The notes under the pieces are model-generated. The model was given only the letters and a program-made list of their open reading frames with translations, was not told the DNA's origin and did not search any database. A stretch of 64,000 nt of DNA, taken from positions 14,213,167 through 14,277,166 of the forward strand of contig CM034236.1 of NCBI GenBank assembly GCA_019916065.1. Reading direction: 5' to 3'. The position numbers and the translations under genes are program-made. The stretch is from Vitellaria paradoxa. Lineage: Eukaryota; Streptophyta; Magnoliopsida; Ericales; Sapotaceae. Below are positions 12,874-25,623 of this stretch, in pieces (the first letter of the stretch is position 1; each line of letters opens with the position of its first letter).

Positions 12874-13325
12874 AGCATGGACACTTCAAATTGGATGCTA
12901 TATCTGTATCAAACATGTATCGAACACACATACTTCTAAGACACTCCCAGAAATGTGTCAGACACGCCACATGATGTGTCGTATTATTTTATCATTTTTC
13001 TCCAAATATATGATTAAGACAAATTTAGATTTGCGTAACTGAAATTCTTAAAATTGTAAAATCTAAGAACTTTTATTTTGTTATATTTTGCATGTTAAAT
13101 TATATATTAAATTTGTTTTATTATAGATGCTATATTCATATACATAGATAAAAATTTATATATGATTTATATTGTTTGGCCGTATCTCCACTGTGTCCGC
13201 ATTCTCATTTCTATAAAATCACTGTGGCCTATCTCCATCATGTCTGTATCCTCATTTTTTTTAAAATTGCCGTATCTGTATTTGTACCCAAATCGTATCC
13301 ATGTATCCACATCCATGCTTCTTAT
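12874..13325. repeat. Dispersed repeat, copy 2 (uninterrupted)
   Basis: This is the second copy of the repeat seen at 4683-5440. It lacks the 354-bp insertion, so it preserves the empty site. The right part contains several imperfect 'GTATCTCC..TGTCCGTATCCTC' units. Confidence 0.75.
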
Positions 13326-14083
13326 CTTGTTGATTATTATCCTTTTGATCCTGATTGAGACTTATGATTTTGATCTAGTCAACTTCTAAGGAATTCAAGG
13401 TTCCTACTCAATGTTTGAAGATGTTTTGGGATGATTTTGGGAGCAAAATGATCCCCGGGTGGGTCACACTCTGCTAACGAAAAATCTAACACAGAAAAGG
13501 ATTGAACTAGAGAGGCATTTCTGGATATTGATCAATCTTACACAAACAAACATGTTAATCATGAAGAGTGATGAATGCACTGTATGGTGTTAATTTGCCC
13601 CGTGTGATTTGACAAGGTTGTGTTTTGACCGATGTGTCCATTTCAGCGATTTTAGAGTTTTAGGCGTAGCCAAAATTTAAACTATGGATTCTTGCAACTC
13701 TGAGTGCCCACCAAATGTTTGTAAAAATGTTTTTGGAGGTTTAGTGGTTGTTTGGAGCCACCTATATTGAAAAAGTGGCTCCACAATCAATGCTCCAATT
13801 TTTTGATGATGTCAGGCAAACCGCTAACTAGATGGCCAAGTAACAAGATCATTCATATTGGAATGGTCAAAAAGGTTTCAGATGACATCTATGATGTTTC
13901 AAAATCATTTTTGAGGCTAGTTTTTTTAGGTAAACAATGCAAAGTTTGATAGGGAGGCACATATTGAACGCTTGATTAACCTTTTTAAGTAAGCTAACAC
14001 TCGGAACTCAAATCCCAAGACTACTTGTTCATGAATGTTTTATTGTCCACAGTCCAGTTCAGGCAATCAAACATGACAATAGT

Positions 14084-14503
14084 CAGGGGCGGAGCTAGGA
14101 AATTATGTGTGGGTGGATAATAATTATAAGATATATAAATGGTTTGTGGGGTTCTATTATGGGAACAATAAAGAAAAGGCTTAACTATCATTGGAAATAG
14201 AAGGTGACAAAGAGGGGGGTGTCTAAGTGGGGTTAAATATTTTTTAATCGTATTAGATAAACTATGTACAATTGCATTGGTGTATATTGGGCTAAATTTT
14301 GTTTCTTTCATTAGACGGGCACAATTGCTATTGGGTTAAAAATTTTTTCCTTTTCTTTGGATGGGCACAATTGCAATATCAATAGGAAAAAAAGAGTATA
14401 ATTTTATTTTTGTTATTATTATTATTATTTTTATCTATTTATTATTATTATTTTTTGTGCGGATGGCCATGTGCCCCCTGGGCATTAACTAGCTCTGCCC
14501 TTG
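14084..14503. mobile_element. hAT-like MITE with GGGCGGAGCTAG ends
   Basis: The left end CAGGGGCGGAGCTAGGAA and the reverse-complemented right end CAAGGGCAGAGCTAGTTAA form an inverted repeat. Ends of the type CAGGGGCGGAGC are common in plant hAT-like elements. The flanks (ACAATAGT and GCCACAGT) match at 5 of 8 positions, which could be a worn 8-bp duplication. The 420-bp interior is noncoding, with a TTA-rich microsatellite at 14415-14452. Confidence 0.65.
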
Positions 14504-15367
14504 GCCACAGTGATTTCCCTTGAAGTGTAGCTCTGATGCAATGAACAGTGATGAAATACGTAGAATGACATCTTCCAAAGACTTGAGAATTCCTAGACAG
14601 AAACTATGAAGAGCAGACAATTATTACTAGGGGTTATAACCACTCAGAACAATAGGAAGAAAAAGAAAATTTATCAATAATATTATTAATCTCCAAAAAC
14701 TACTATTCTCAATTATAGACTCTTGTATTTAAAGACTAAAAATGCTGACAACAAATCCTAACTCTAATTGGGCTCTAAAAGAAAATAAATCAAAAATTTA
14801 CCAAAATGTTAAAATCCAACTAAACACGGAATTAAAAAATAGAGAAAAATCTAAAACTGCCAAAACAAATGGCAACGAAATCCAAGTTTCCAATAAAAAG
14901 TTATAAAGCATCCAAATCTGTTCAAAAATTGCAAATTTGATGATTTGATAAACAAGATGATGGAATTGGCCAGAAATCCAGTTTATGTCATGGCAAAGCC
15001 AGAATGCCGTTTCCCATTTGCCTGCCAAGTTTGAAGCAATTCTGAGCACGTAGTTGGCCCCAACCAAGCTACGTCAAAAATGAACTTTTTACCCCTGTCA
15101 CGCATCCCATTGCTCCAGATACCTTAATTCTTGCATCAAGTTCACTCTAAAATTAAAAAAGAAAATACGCAATGTTTTCATGAATAAATTTGAAAATTTT
15201 GGTTTCCCCTTGAACATTTACATGGAAACCTAAACATGGAAAAAGGGTCAAAATTATAATTGGCAGAAACAGAGAAACCTGGACGGCCAGCATAAGAGAA
15301 ATAATGGATCAAGTTTACAATTCTACCGCATTCATAAAGTAGCAGCTTAATAAAGTCCACACAAAGC

Positions 15368-15520
15368 AAGGAAATGATAAATAAGAGTAAGTTAACTGGT
15401 CAAATTCATGTATAATAGACAAATTATTTTATTCTAGAACCAAAAGGAAATGATAAATAAGAATAAGTCTACCGGTCAAATTCATGTATAATAGGCAAAT
15501 TCTTTTATTCTAGTAACGTA
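15368..15520. repeat. Two-copy tandem duplication, period about 76 bp
   Basis: The phrase AAGGAAATGATAAATAAGA starts at 15368 and again at 15444. Both copies continue through GGTCAAATTCATGTATAATA and TTTTATTCTAG with few differences. Confidence 0.85.
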
Positions 15521-17110
15521 AGAAGTTTCTAACTACTTATACAAATGAAATCAAGAGAGCAGAAAGAGAATTACCTCAAAGCTCCTTTTGCTACAATTAA
15601 CATTCTGCATTTCTACTTACCAAAAAAAAAACATTCTGCATTTCTCAACGAATTCTTTCAGCACCAGAATGTTTTAGAAAATATTGAAACAGTATGTGCC
15701 ACCTTAGGTACTAACTGTGCTCCATATACTGAAAGATGTGACACACTAAGGCACCAGTTTCAGATCAAGTGTCCCTCCGTTTAAAATCATTTACTTCAAT
15801 TGTACTAGAGTTAGAGCATGAAGTCATCCTAGGGTGAGACTGAGTAAAGAATCCATAGTGCCATTGTTTTTTTATATTCATAGCCAAGTGCTGTTCTCCA
15901 ATCCCCAGCGATAGAGCAACCTGCCCAGTTCCCATGGCATCAATGGCAGGATGAACTGCCGTGCCATTTGCAAAGCCACGTCAAGAAGAGCACAAGTAAG
16001 GCATTATCACAAATGATACCAAACAACAAGGAGCTAATAGAGATTGTCTACTTATTAAGAGAGAAGGGATACCTCTAAAATAACATTACCTTGCTTTTCC
16101 AGATTCTTCTCAAGCAATCTGTGGTCTTAATCAGTCACATATGTTTTTACCCAAGGAAACCATCTATTATAATTTCCAACTTCAAATTTCCTTGTTCACT
16201 GAATCCTTTTTCTATTCCTGAAGAGGTAGTAAATAGAAAATATGACAGATGAACTGATGAAGATTTCATAACCTGTATTACCACATTAACCATATATATT
16301 TTGTTTCTAGCTACATCTTATGCACCAGAAACTGTTGATGCTTTGGTTCAATTTGGTCAATCTGCATATGCTAATTATATGATATTTTTTCTCTAAGCTT
16401 GAAAATCCAGGATGAACTAACAAGTAAAATACAAACATAACTACAGAAACTGGTGTGGTGTAAAGAAGGCATCAGATACAAACTATTCTGACATCGCTTG
16501 TTACTTGAAAGATGCTCCTCCATTTATTTTTGATAAAATAACCTCCACTGAGTTGCATATGTAAGAAGTTACTGCACATCAGTTACAGTTTCAAGTGACT
16601 TGCAGTTCTCAACTGTCCTGCAAAACAATAGTTGGAAGGCATGCACATATATACCAAACCCTCCTTTGCATTGGAAGTTTAAAGACAAATTTTTAATCCT
16701 CTTGCTACATCAGGAAGGGTCAACAAAAATGATAATATAGAAAAAGAAATGGAACTATTTATTTTTTTTTATAAAAAAAGAAAGAGATAAATTGATTGAA
16801 CAAGTCATTGTACATTGTCTTTCAAAAAAAAAAGGTCATCATACATTGCTTAGACGTGACTAACTCCTATGACATCCTTCATTCAAACCTCCATGGAATT
16901 CTGTGCTGATCACAATAAAAAGAAGACAAGGTTTGTAACTAAATTCTGTATATGCAGCACATGTGAAACTGAATCGAGTACACATTATTGGGAGCAGAAG
17001 TGCTCATCTACGTGTTGGATTCACCTTATCCTAAAAATAAATAAATTAAAAGCGGTTGACTGTCAAGCTTCATGTTCTTTTCCTCAAAACCCTAGAATAA
17101 GATGGTTATC
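15521..17110. other. Intergenic DNA with a short coding-like stretch
   Basis: No full gene is recognised. The minus strand at about 15880-15990 reads without a stop as a protein-like run (including HPAIDAMGTGQVALSLGIG), but no splice acceptor frames it and no flanking exon was found, so I do not call it a gene. The rest is A/T-rich and featureless. Confidence 0.35.
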
Positions 17111-17720
17111 TTTTTTTTTTTTTTCCTCTTTGTATGAATAAAAATTTTATTAATAGAGAAAAAGTGAAAAGGCAATGAGAAAATGCCCAGCATATACAGC
17201 ATCCCCCCAAAAAACTATACTATCATAGCCTCAATAAAGCTCGTATAAGAATCTAAATCTGGTTCTATAGCCCCCCCAACCCTCTTTTACCAACTATACA
17301 GTGTAGACAAGAGAATGCTCAATTTAAAAAAGCGAAATTCTACCCTTCAAAACATTTCCCATTCCTCTCCATTCATGTAAGCCAAAATATGCAAAAAGGG
17401 GATACTGTCCATGTCCTTTTCCTCGATGGTTTAACTTTTAGACCCCACAAAGCATGCAACAAACTGTAGAGAATACCCAATCAATTCCGATGGTAGACAA
17501 AAACACATCCCAGAAGCTTCTAACTCACTTGCAGTGAATCAATATATGGTCAATTGACTCGCCCTCTCCTCCTTGCACAGATAACATCTGTTTGCCATCT
17601 TAAAACCTCCTCTTCTGGAGATTATCAGTTGTAAGGACGCTCCCTCTGACTATGCACAAAATGAAGAAATTGACAGTACCCCTATCTTCCATATTCTCCT
17701 CCACGTAAGGATGCTTCTTC
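17111..17720 (-). pseudogene. L1-type LINE 3' end (RT zinc-binding domain remnant)
   Basis: Read on the minus strand, the sequence encodes pieces of the zf-RVT domain found at the C-terminus of plant L1 LINE polyproteins. Visible parts are LTTDNLQKRRF, a cysteine/histidine patch around CYLCKEE and SIDHILIHC, and SFWDVFLSTIGIDW. Frames shift and stops interrupt, so it is dead. The plus-strand T-run at 17111-17124 is the poly(A) tail of the inserted copy. The copy is 5'-truncated: only the last 600 bp or so is present. The right boundary is approximate. Confidence 0.75.
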
Positions 17721-18278
17721 TATAAGTGGTCTAGTGCGGGAGTTTCTGCCATTTTAAAGAATTCAAGTAAATACTGGACATAAAAGACAGCATCCCAAGG
17801 AAATATGGCAAATTGAATCACTTTTTCTCAAAGTATTGAAACCAAAAAATTTCCAGAAACACTTATATTTTCTTCACGTTTCGTGAGACCTTTCCAGATC
17901 TCTCTTATGGGCTTCTGTCTTCGCCTAGTTCTGTTTCATTGCTGAAGCTACAATACGCCTGGTTTTGGTTAAATTTCTGTTTTATTTTTTGCAGACACAG
18001 AATAAATTTTAGGAACTTTATGCCATAGATTGAGGCTTGGCACTTCTTGGGATGTTCCATAAAATTCCTGTTTTTATTGCTGGTGTATTGTGTGAACTAA
18101 AGCATTTGAAAGTCCTGTATACCAAGAAAATGTCACGTATAGAAACACAACAGAGATATAGCAAGGGGACAGTAACATATATAAAGGAACTATTTAATGC
18201 ATCAAATTCTCCTATGCATACCAAATGCAGCTATAGTATCAAAACGTCCTTTCAAGCTAGGCAGCCATCAAACACCAA

Positions 18279-18657
18279 GGTTACGTTTGGATGACTGTCA
18301 GAGAAGTGAAATGGCAATGTGAAGCCAAGTCTCCTTCATTGCATTGTTTGGGCACATCTAAAACATGGAAATTCACTGCTGGTTACCTATTCAAGGAATA
18401 ATGAGATTTTCCAGCCAACTGGAACCTCATTCCTTCATCTCCCATGGGAATTACACATTCCTAGACAATCGAGATGAAGAACAGAGGGATTGGCCATAAC
18501 ATTAAAATTTAATTTTTCCACTATTGGATTCCAAACTGCTCCAGACATTTGAATGGTACTGACATAGGAATCGCATTGCCGGTAAAGTGGTAATGTAAAT
18601 TTTGGTGATGAGATTTCCATTCTCATCTTTCATTGCTCCATCCAAACAAAGTCTTAG
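18279..18657. mobile_element. MITE-like element with GTTTGGATG ends
   Basis: The left end GGTTACGTTTGGATG and the reverse-complemented right end GACTTTGTTTGGATG form a short inverted repeat of the type common in plant PIF- or hAT-derived MITEs. The interior is noncoding. No convincing target duplication is seen. Confidence 0.5.
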
Positions 18658-18948
18658 TGTATTCATCACAAGTCTCACATCCAATATGACTTATTTAAGC
18701 GCACCAATGCTAGTGGATGCAATTATAAGTATCATGTTGTTTAATAGATCCTGAAATCTGAACAGACCATTGTTAATTAGTTTTCTTTGTATTTACAGAA
18801 TAATCTTTCAAGTGACCTACACAAGACTTGAACATACGCCCATCATCTAATTACACAGCATAAGAACAAACAGATATAGAGGTAGAGGTCATGCTAAAGA
18901 AAAATGGAGAAATTTTCCATAAAATCTTATCATCTTTATTTCCCTGTA

Positions 18949-19271
18949 CTAAAGGTGAAAATTACTAATACCCCTAAACTTCAAAAACTTATCTTTACAC
19001 CTCTTGTACTTTGTACTAAAGTGAAAACAAAAACTCCATCAAAGTTAATAGTTTTGGCTATTAATAACTTTAAAAAATGCATTTCCACCCCCCTGTATTT
19101 TACATTTCCTGCACTTATACCCCCTAATTCTATTTGAGTTTTAATGGTTATTTTTGTCTTTTTACTTGAAAATTTAAAATCGCTCACAACTTTAGTTTAG
19201 TCCTAACTAGATGGTGTATAACAGTTTTTGTTTTTGAAGTTCAGGGGGGTTTTAGTGATTTTCACCTTTAG
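18949..19271. mobile_element. Inverted-repeat element, 323 bp
   Basis: The left end CTAAAGGTGAAAATTACTAA and the reverse-complemented right end CTAAAGGTGAAAATCACTAA match closely. The inverted repeat continues through a CCCC..AACTTCAAAAAC segment for about 45 bp, and weak similarity extends outwards by some 12 bp. Inside, 'cccccctgtattttac' echoes the ends. It is a nonautonomous DNA transposon, possibly Mutator-like; no 9-bp duplication was confirmed. Confidence 0.7.
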
Positions 19272-20435
19272 AACAAGGAGTATAAAGGTAAATACAAATA
19301 TTTATAACCAAGCATACAAGAGGTACCTACACATAACCAAGTATAATTTATACACATACTTAAATTGAAGGTCAATGCCTTGAGAGTTCAACTTAATAAC
19401 TTCATTGCAGCCTTAATTTGTTGTATGGAAATCAATTTCCCACAAAACTCATTTAACATTAATGCTGCACTGGTAAGTTTTCCTACAAGACTTTCCAGCA
19501 ATTTAGCTAAGTTATTCCCATATAAAGAAAAAAACTGAATTTGTTTTTCCTATAATTCTGTGAGGAGTACTTCCTTCTCCTACAGAAAAAGGCCATCAAA
19601 GAAATATTTTTCTAATGGTCTCACATGATTTATAGTGAGATAAATAGTTTGTCACAAGTGCATCTGAGCAAGCAACACTCTAATGAAAACCAACAATATG
19701 ATCTGATATGTTGTGAACTTACATGAGTAATTGATTGCAAGGAAGACTTTAGACATTAGTCCAGAAGCTCAGTAACGAGTTTTTTTACCTATTCATTAAC
19801 TCAAGCCATGTTCACCTTTAATCTTCAAGCATGGATGAGTCGATGACAGTAGGACTAAAGCCCAGCCCTAGTAACTTGACACGAACAGTCCCTCAAGAAA
19901 ATAAGGACATAAGTTGAACTTTTGCCGCACATTAAAAAGGTCATAACCATGACTATAGTCCATAGTAACAATAAACCATAGAAGGTGGGCCTAAACTGTA
20001 AAGTCTGGTTACAGAACAGCCAACAACTACAGATCCCATGCAACTCCAGAGTTCTGATTGTAAACTCTTTTGTTTCAATAACTACATAAGAATAACTAAT
20101 TGCTTACAGAATAAATGTGAACAATAAACGGATAGTCTGCTTTGATTGTTAGTCCATAACATCATTGGTAATTGCAAATTAATAAGCAGAAGCGATATTT
20201 ATTAATTAACATAAGGAAGACTAGATACAACTCATTTTCGTTTAGACAATAAGTACCAACAAAGAAGTCTGTGTTCCACATGCGTATGAGAAAAGAAAAG
20301 AAAAGAAAAAAATAATAATAATACTAATAAAGGTGGAAAATGTTAACAGTATCTGATCTACCTGTATACAATAAATCTTCGACAACTCTAAACCGGCAAA
20401 TCCATTAGCACCCATATTTTCAAAACTAGCAAATC
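19272..20435. other. Region downstream of the DUF716-like gene, no gene recognised
   Basis: AT-rich DNA lying 3' of the minus-strand gene at 20436-21302. The part nearest the stop codon presumably includes its 3' UTR, but no poly(A) signal could be singled out. No other gene is visible. Confidence 0.45.
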
Positions 20436-21302
20436 TCATTCTAGTTCAAATTCCGTGACCGGGCGAATCTGCATACTCTCAGATTCGAGGTCTGCCAGCA
20501 ACGGCCCGCTTGCCTCGCCACACCTCAAGTTTTGATTACAACATAATAACCCAAACAATGTGAAACTAACAATCAAAACCACAATTGCATGCCCAATAAA
20601 CAAAAGATTTGTCAAAGCAATACCCCTCAGCCTATCTTCATCAAGATCACACTTGACATCAGTCTCACCCCGAGAAGGGGACATCCAAACTTTCTCACAC
20701 CCCTTGAATGCAAATGTATCAGTATACAAAGACAACCCAGATTGCAGTGCCCAAGTCCCTTTAAACACAAGCCCAGAAGACAACAAAAATTCAGCAAAAA
20801 AGGCCACTGGTCTAATTGAAAGATACAAGCAACAACAAGCACAAACAAGGGTCAGCCGACCTAAAAGTCCATATACAACGCCTCCAAGACCTGTTATTCC
20901 TTCACCCATCATCATATACTCAATGAGAAACGAAATGCCCCCGAAAGTGAATACGAAATTCTCAGGAACAGCGGAAGAATCGAAATTTTCTCTGTAAACG
21001 ATCAGAATAACGAGTACCCAGAAAAGCAAAACCACTGCTGATTGTTGCAGAAAGGCGAATCGGTGAGTGGGGTGGCCAGAGAAGGTAAGAAAGAAGAAAA
21101 GGTCGGAAAAGGAGGCTAGGGGTAACGCAATGAGGAGGAAATAAAAGTCAAAGTTTCTCCATCTGGGTTCCGTGAAATGCCATGTTCTTGATCGGTAGAG
21201 AGAAGGGTTCTTGAGGTAAAGAGAGAAAGAGCAGAGCAGGCGGCGAATTCCTATCGGGAAGAGGAAGAGGAATGTAGAGAAATGGGTGGCCAATGATGCC
21301 AT
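20436..21302 (-). CDS. DUF716 / TMEM45-like multi-pass membrane protein
   Basis: A single uninterrupted 288-codon exon. Hydrophobic segments lie at about residues 8-30, 51-73, 83-103, 115-132, 138-180 and 228-255, giving a multi-pass integral membrane protein. The C-terminal tail of about 34 residues is acidic and ends in glutamates. The conserved-looking core (HRFAFLQQSAVVLLFW, then ENFVFTFGGISFLIEYMMMG) resembles the plant branch of the DUF716 family, which includes animal TMEM45. That assignment is by eye. The biochemical function of the family is poorly known, so no role is claimed. The ATG at 21302 is the first in frame. The gene is intronless and lies 2.1 kb from the Ty3 element. Confidence 0.85.
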   Translation of the reverse strand: MASLATHFSTFLFLFPIGIRRLLCSFSLYLKNPSLYRSRTWHFTEPRWRNFDFYFLLIALPLASFSDLFFFLTFSGHPTHRFAFLQQSAVVLLFWVLVILIVYRENFDSSAVPENFVFTFGGISFLIEYMMMGEGITGLGGVVYGLLGRLTLVCACCCLYLSIRPVAFFAEFLLSSGLVFKGTWALQSGLSLYTDTFAFKGCEKVWMSPSRGETDVKCDLDEDRLRGIALTNLLFIGHAIVVLIVSFTLFGLLCCNQNLRCGEASGPLLADLESESMQIRPVTEFELE

Positions 21303-23412
21303 GCCTCCTCAACTCTGTTCCGAGAGGTATATAAATACAGTATGATGAATTGAATGAAGAAAGTGCTCGATCAAGCAAGTGATTATCAGGAAAATTGAAA
21401 TCCAAGTATTGGATTTTGAGGCCACCTCTGGAAGAAAGCAGAAGGAATCCTGCAGACGCGTATGACCGTTTTGTTCGTCCTACAGGGAAAGGAGGAGGCG
21501 ACAGCGTCCCTCGATCGACGGGTATTCTAAACACATTGATATGTATATTTTTTAAAGGCGATTGATATTTGTACTTTTTTTAATTAATTTTTTTATAGTT
21601 TTAATTTATTAAATAAAAAATAATATAAAGTGAAAAAATTAATAAAAAAAGTGGAAACACTTACTATTATTATAATTTAAAAAATAAATATATTTAAACA
21701 ATCAAATTTTATTCCAAAAAAATATAAATGTATTTAGATCTATATATTTTAATCTAACGTCCCAAACTATTATTATCAAAATAACATTGTTAAGTTCTCA
21801 AGTCTAGCTCAACGTAGACAAAAATGAAGTAATGATTTTAAATCTGGGGTCAAAAAATTATAACTGATATTAAAAATTATATTTAATAAATAAAAAACAA
21901 ATTAATATACATTTATAGATGCTAGAATTAGTTGACTTAAAAATTTTTGGATTATATATAACAATTAAAAGGAAAATAATTAAATTTTAGAAACACTAAT
22001 TTATAACTCAACTTTTTTTATTCAAAACTTTATATGTACTAGCGGTGGTATTTCCTAACTAAAATTAATAATTTTTTAAAATTTTAAGGGAGGCCAAAAC
22101 ATAGTATAAATTGGTGGCATTTTTCAAAACTTAGGGAGCAATGGCCATTCTCAAAACCGTCTAACTTGGTCCCTGAGCATAGATCCTTGGATTTTTAGTG
22201 CATTTAGAGCTCAATTTTTTGCTAAAAATCTCTACAAATTTCTACAAAATTACGTAAATCTCTATAAAATATCTATAAATTTTTATATATTTACAAATTT
22301 CGATAAATCTTTACAAATCTCAATAAAATATCTACAAATCTTCCAGAATCTATTCGAACAAACCAAAAGCTATTCTAATGGATTCATTCGAACAAATTTT
22401 CACTTTCATCTCTATTTTTTAGTGGTTTGTTGATTACACTCCAAATGGTAAAAAATAATCCAAACTACATTTTATCTCACTTTTATAATTTCAAACAATC
22501 TCTTTATTTTATTTTTTAACAACCATGGTAGGAATAAGAAATGGAAATTATATGTTTTCTAAGATAATTTTCTTTCTTCCAAATCATTTTCACATAGTTT
22601 TAAATTCATTGATAATTTACAACAACCTTTAAATGCCAGTACATCTTAATATTATTTAATCTATGTAAATACTACATTGATATTTTTATTTTACAAATAT
22701 TATTTATTCTTGACTTCAACCACAACCAATTAGTCTCACATATGGTATTAAAAGGAAAATAGCACCATTATAACATTAATACATATTTTGTCATTTCTTA
22801 AATATGTAAAATGTTTGATAAACCTATTAGCATGTAAAATTTCCTGATCATCGTGTCTTAATAATGAATTATTAAATCATTTTTTTTTTTGTTATGTATA
22901 TGTTTAAGAAAGAGTAAATATGTGTGTGTGTGTGTAAATTAATGTGTTATGTAATATCAAACGAAAATTGATCATTAAGGTTTGATTTGAATAATATTTA
23001 TAAAATTAAGAGGTACTATTATAATATAAAAATAATTTTGAATTTATAAGTATCTAACTATACTTAAGGATGTCCATATTACGGCCCCTGAACAATTTTT
23101 CTATATTTGCAGATTGGCATGCTTTGTTTTGATTTCTAAACTTTAAAATTATTTTCTTCCTTGCTTACATTCTCTTTCAAACTTCAACAATGTATGAATA
23201 TCATCATATAACCAAATTATCGAATCATTTAGAATCCATAAAAAAAAAAAAAAAAAAAATCACTACTATTGTCTTCTACCATAAGTAAAGTAAATATCTA
23301 TATACAAATTGTACCCAATATCAGTTCATGCATCAAAACAACTAAACAATCTAACCAAATTTGTCATACACATGATTATAATATATAACAATTAAGAAAA
23401 AAACATAAATCA
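21303..23412. other. Intergenic DNA upstream of the DUF716-like gene
   Basis: Very AT-rich. The first 200 bp would hold the promoter and 5' UTR of the minus-strand gene. At 22215-22350 there are repeats of 'ctctacaaat' and 'tctataaa' words that also occur at about 850-1050 and 46130-46200, probably an old MITE family. A (GT)n run sits at 22920-22936. No gene is seen. Confidence 0.5.
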
Positions 23413-23921
23413 TGTGATACCCAGCATTTATTTTTCACTATTTATAAATTATTTTGGGCCAATAAATATTTATTTTGAGGTTTAGTCAATTTATTTTATT
23501 TTTCTCATGCTGAGTGTGGTCTGAATTAGTAATTGGTTGGACGTCTAGGCTAAAAGCCCAGCTTTCTTTCCCTCATTTCCTTTTTTCTTCTTTTCTTTTT
23601 CTTTTTCTTTCCCTTTTTTATTTTGCTCAGTTGCTAGGGGAGAAAAGAGAAGAGAGAGGAAAGAGAGAGAAAATAAAGAATAAAGAGAGAAGGTAGAGAG
23701 AGAAAGTACGATTTGGAGCAGAAGATCAGCAGATTGGGGTAGTATTCAAGGCCATGAACATTGTGGTGATATCCATTTCGCGTGATTTGGCCCGAGATGG
23801 GAGAAATCGACTCTTGAAGGTTGGGAGCTCAACTGATTTTTCTCGATTTTCTTCTTTTCTCTTCGGATTCAAGGTAGGTGGGGCTTATATTCGTGTTCTA
23901 TATATCGTTAGGGTGATTTTG

Positions 23922-23973
<52 letters not shown>

Positions 23974-25489
23974 TTGATTTGGTTAATTATCATGTGATTC
24001 GTGCATATATATATGTATGAATGTGGTTATATATACATGCATATAAATGTGAATATCTTGCATATATTTGACTTATTCTTTGATTAAATGTGAATATCTT
24101 GCATGTGATTTATATATTTGAGTGCTTAGACATGAGTTATTATTGAGATTGAAACTTGAAATTGTGATTTGGTGCTAGGTTGCATTGGAAATGAACCTAA
24201 AAATTGAACTCTGGACTCTGTGGTTCGGACCTCGATAAGCTGTCCGGATAGGTTCGGACCACAACTTGGGTGTCCCAACCACTGCTTAGGTGGTCCTGAT
24301 CACAATATAGTGGAACTCTAGAAAAGTGTAAAAAATGAGTTTTTAAGTACATTTTTGTGTCCAAATTAGATTATCATAAATTTCTAATGATGGAATAAGC
24401 CCAAAATTGTCATCAAGCCTAATGAAAATGTATTTTTAGATTGAGATGATATTTATTTACATGATCGAGCATATCATGTGTATGGGGCCGGGATGGTATC
24501 ATTTAGATTATGTTGAGAATATTGATTGGTCGAGAGTGCCATATTTATGTTGTGACGTGTCGAGGCACGGATTATATGTATGGACGGGATTCATAATTTG
24601 GGAAAAATGATAAAATGAGATTTTGAAAATACCAGATGATCCCTAATCGATATATATGACTAGAGTTTAGTCATTTAGAGTTGGGACGTTAATAATAAGA
24701 TGTGATTATAAGATTTCATCCGGACTGCAACCGGACCCTCCTTAAGATAAGCAGATGCCTAACTAGGGATATAACACGGTTCCCTAGGAGAAGGGCCAGG
24801 GGGTGTAACACAGTTTTCTTGAGTCTTACATCAATGGAGTGTAACATGGTTCCCCATTTGGTAAATAGATTGAGTTATACGTTTGCCTATGTGCTGAGCG
24901 TCACCCATCCCAGGATAAGGTTGGGAGTAGATAGAGATTAGAGAATTGCATTGACCATTGCATTGCATGACATATGCATTGTTATATTATGTTTGGTTGG
25001 TATTGTTGTGAGTTATGCTACTTGCTTCAGTATGTTCACTAGTGCACACTTGCATGGTCCTACCTACTGGGCAAGTTTGCTCATCCCATCCATATTTTAG
25101 ATGATCCAACGAGGCCAGGGAGTAGTCACTTAGAGTTAAGTTGAGACCGACGGATTGACTTAGCATATAATTATTTATGTTGGATGACTATATCTTTATT
25201 TGTGTGACTCGGGGTATAGGTCCCAATCTTATTATATATGAGACTATATAATTATTGATGATGTTAATGCAACTATATAAGCCTTGAATCGAGTCACTTG
25301 GGTGTGACATTATATTGATCGTGATTGATGTTATTTTTATTTATTTAATATGGGAATGAAGAACGTGTTTATTAACTCTAATGATTGTTATTACATTATG
25401 ACTTAACTTTGGTACAGGTTTTTATTTAATTTAATTAGTTCCTATATTCTCACGTCGTCTATCCCAGACAATAAAGTTAGGGCATGACA
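23413..25489 (+). repeat. 5' LTR of the Ty3 element
   Basis: Starts TGTGATACC and ends GGCATGACA. It contains a (TA)n(TG)n microsatellite at about 23923-23972. A cluster of imperfect 'gtgtaacac.gttccc' units lies around 24770-24860. Confidence 0.95.
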
Positions 25490-25490
25490 G

Positions 25491-25504
25491 ATTGATGTTA
25501 GAGT
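25491..25504 (+). promoter_or_regulatory. Degenerate primer-binding site (initiator Met tRNA)
   Basis: Just after the 5' LTR comes ATTGATGTTAGAGTA. The usual plant PBS complementary to initiator tRNA-Met is TGGTATCAGAGCC. The two differ only by transitions (G to A, A to G, C to T), as expected of a decayed site. Confidence 0.7.
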
Positions 25505-25623
25505 ACTAGATTGCGTTTACTTTTAGGTCTTGGGTAGTAAGGTCTTTTCGTTTCCGTTGAGAGATTGTCATTTATTGAAATATATTATTGGTTTTGGAAT
25601 TGATGATGGTTATATTTTGTAGA

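Noticed and set aside
20560..20997. A 145-codon plus-strand frame opposite the DUF716-like gene
   Set aside because: Shadow of the real minus-strand coding sequence; no family resemblance.
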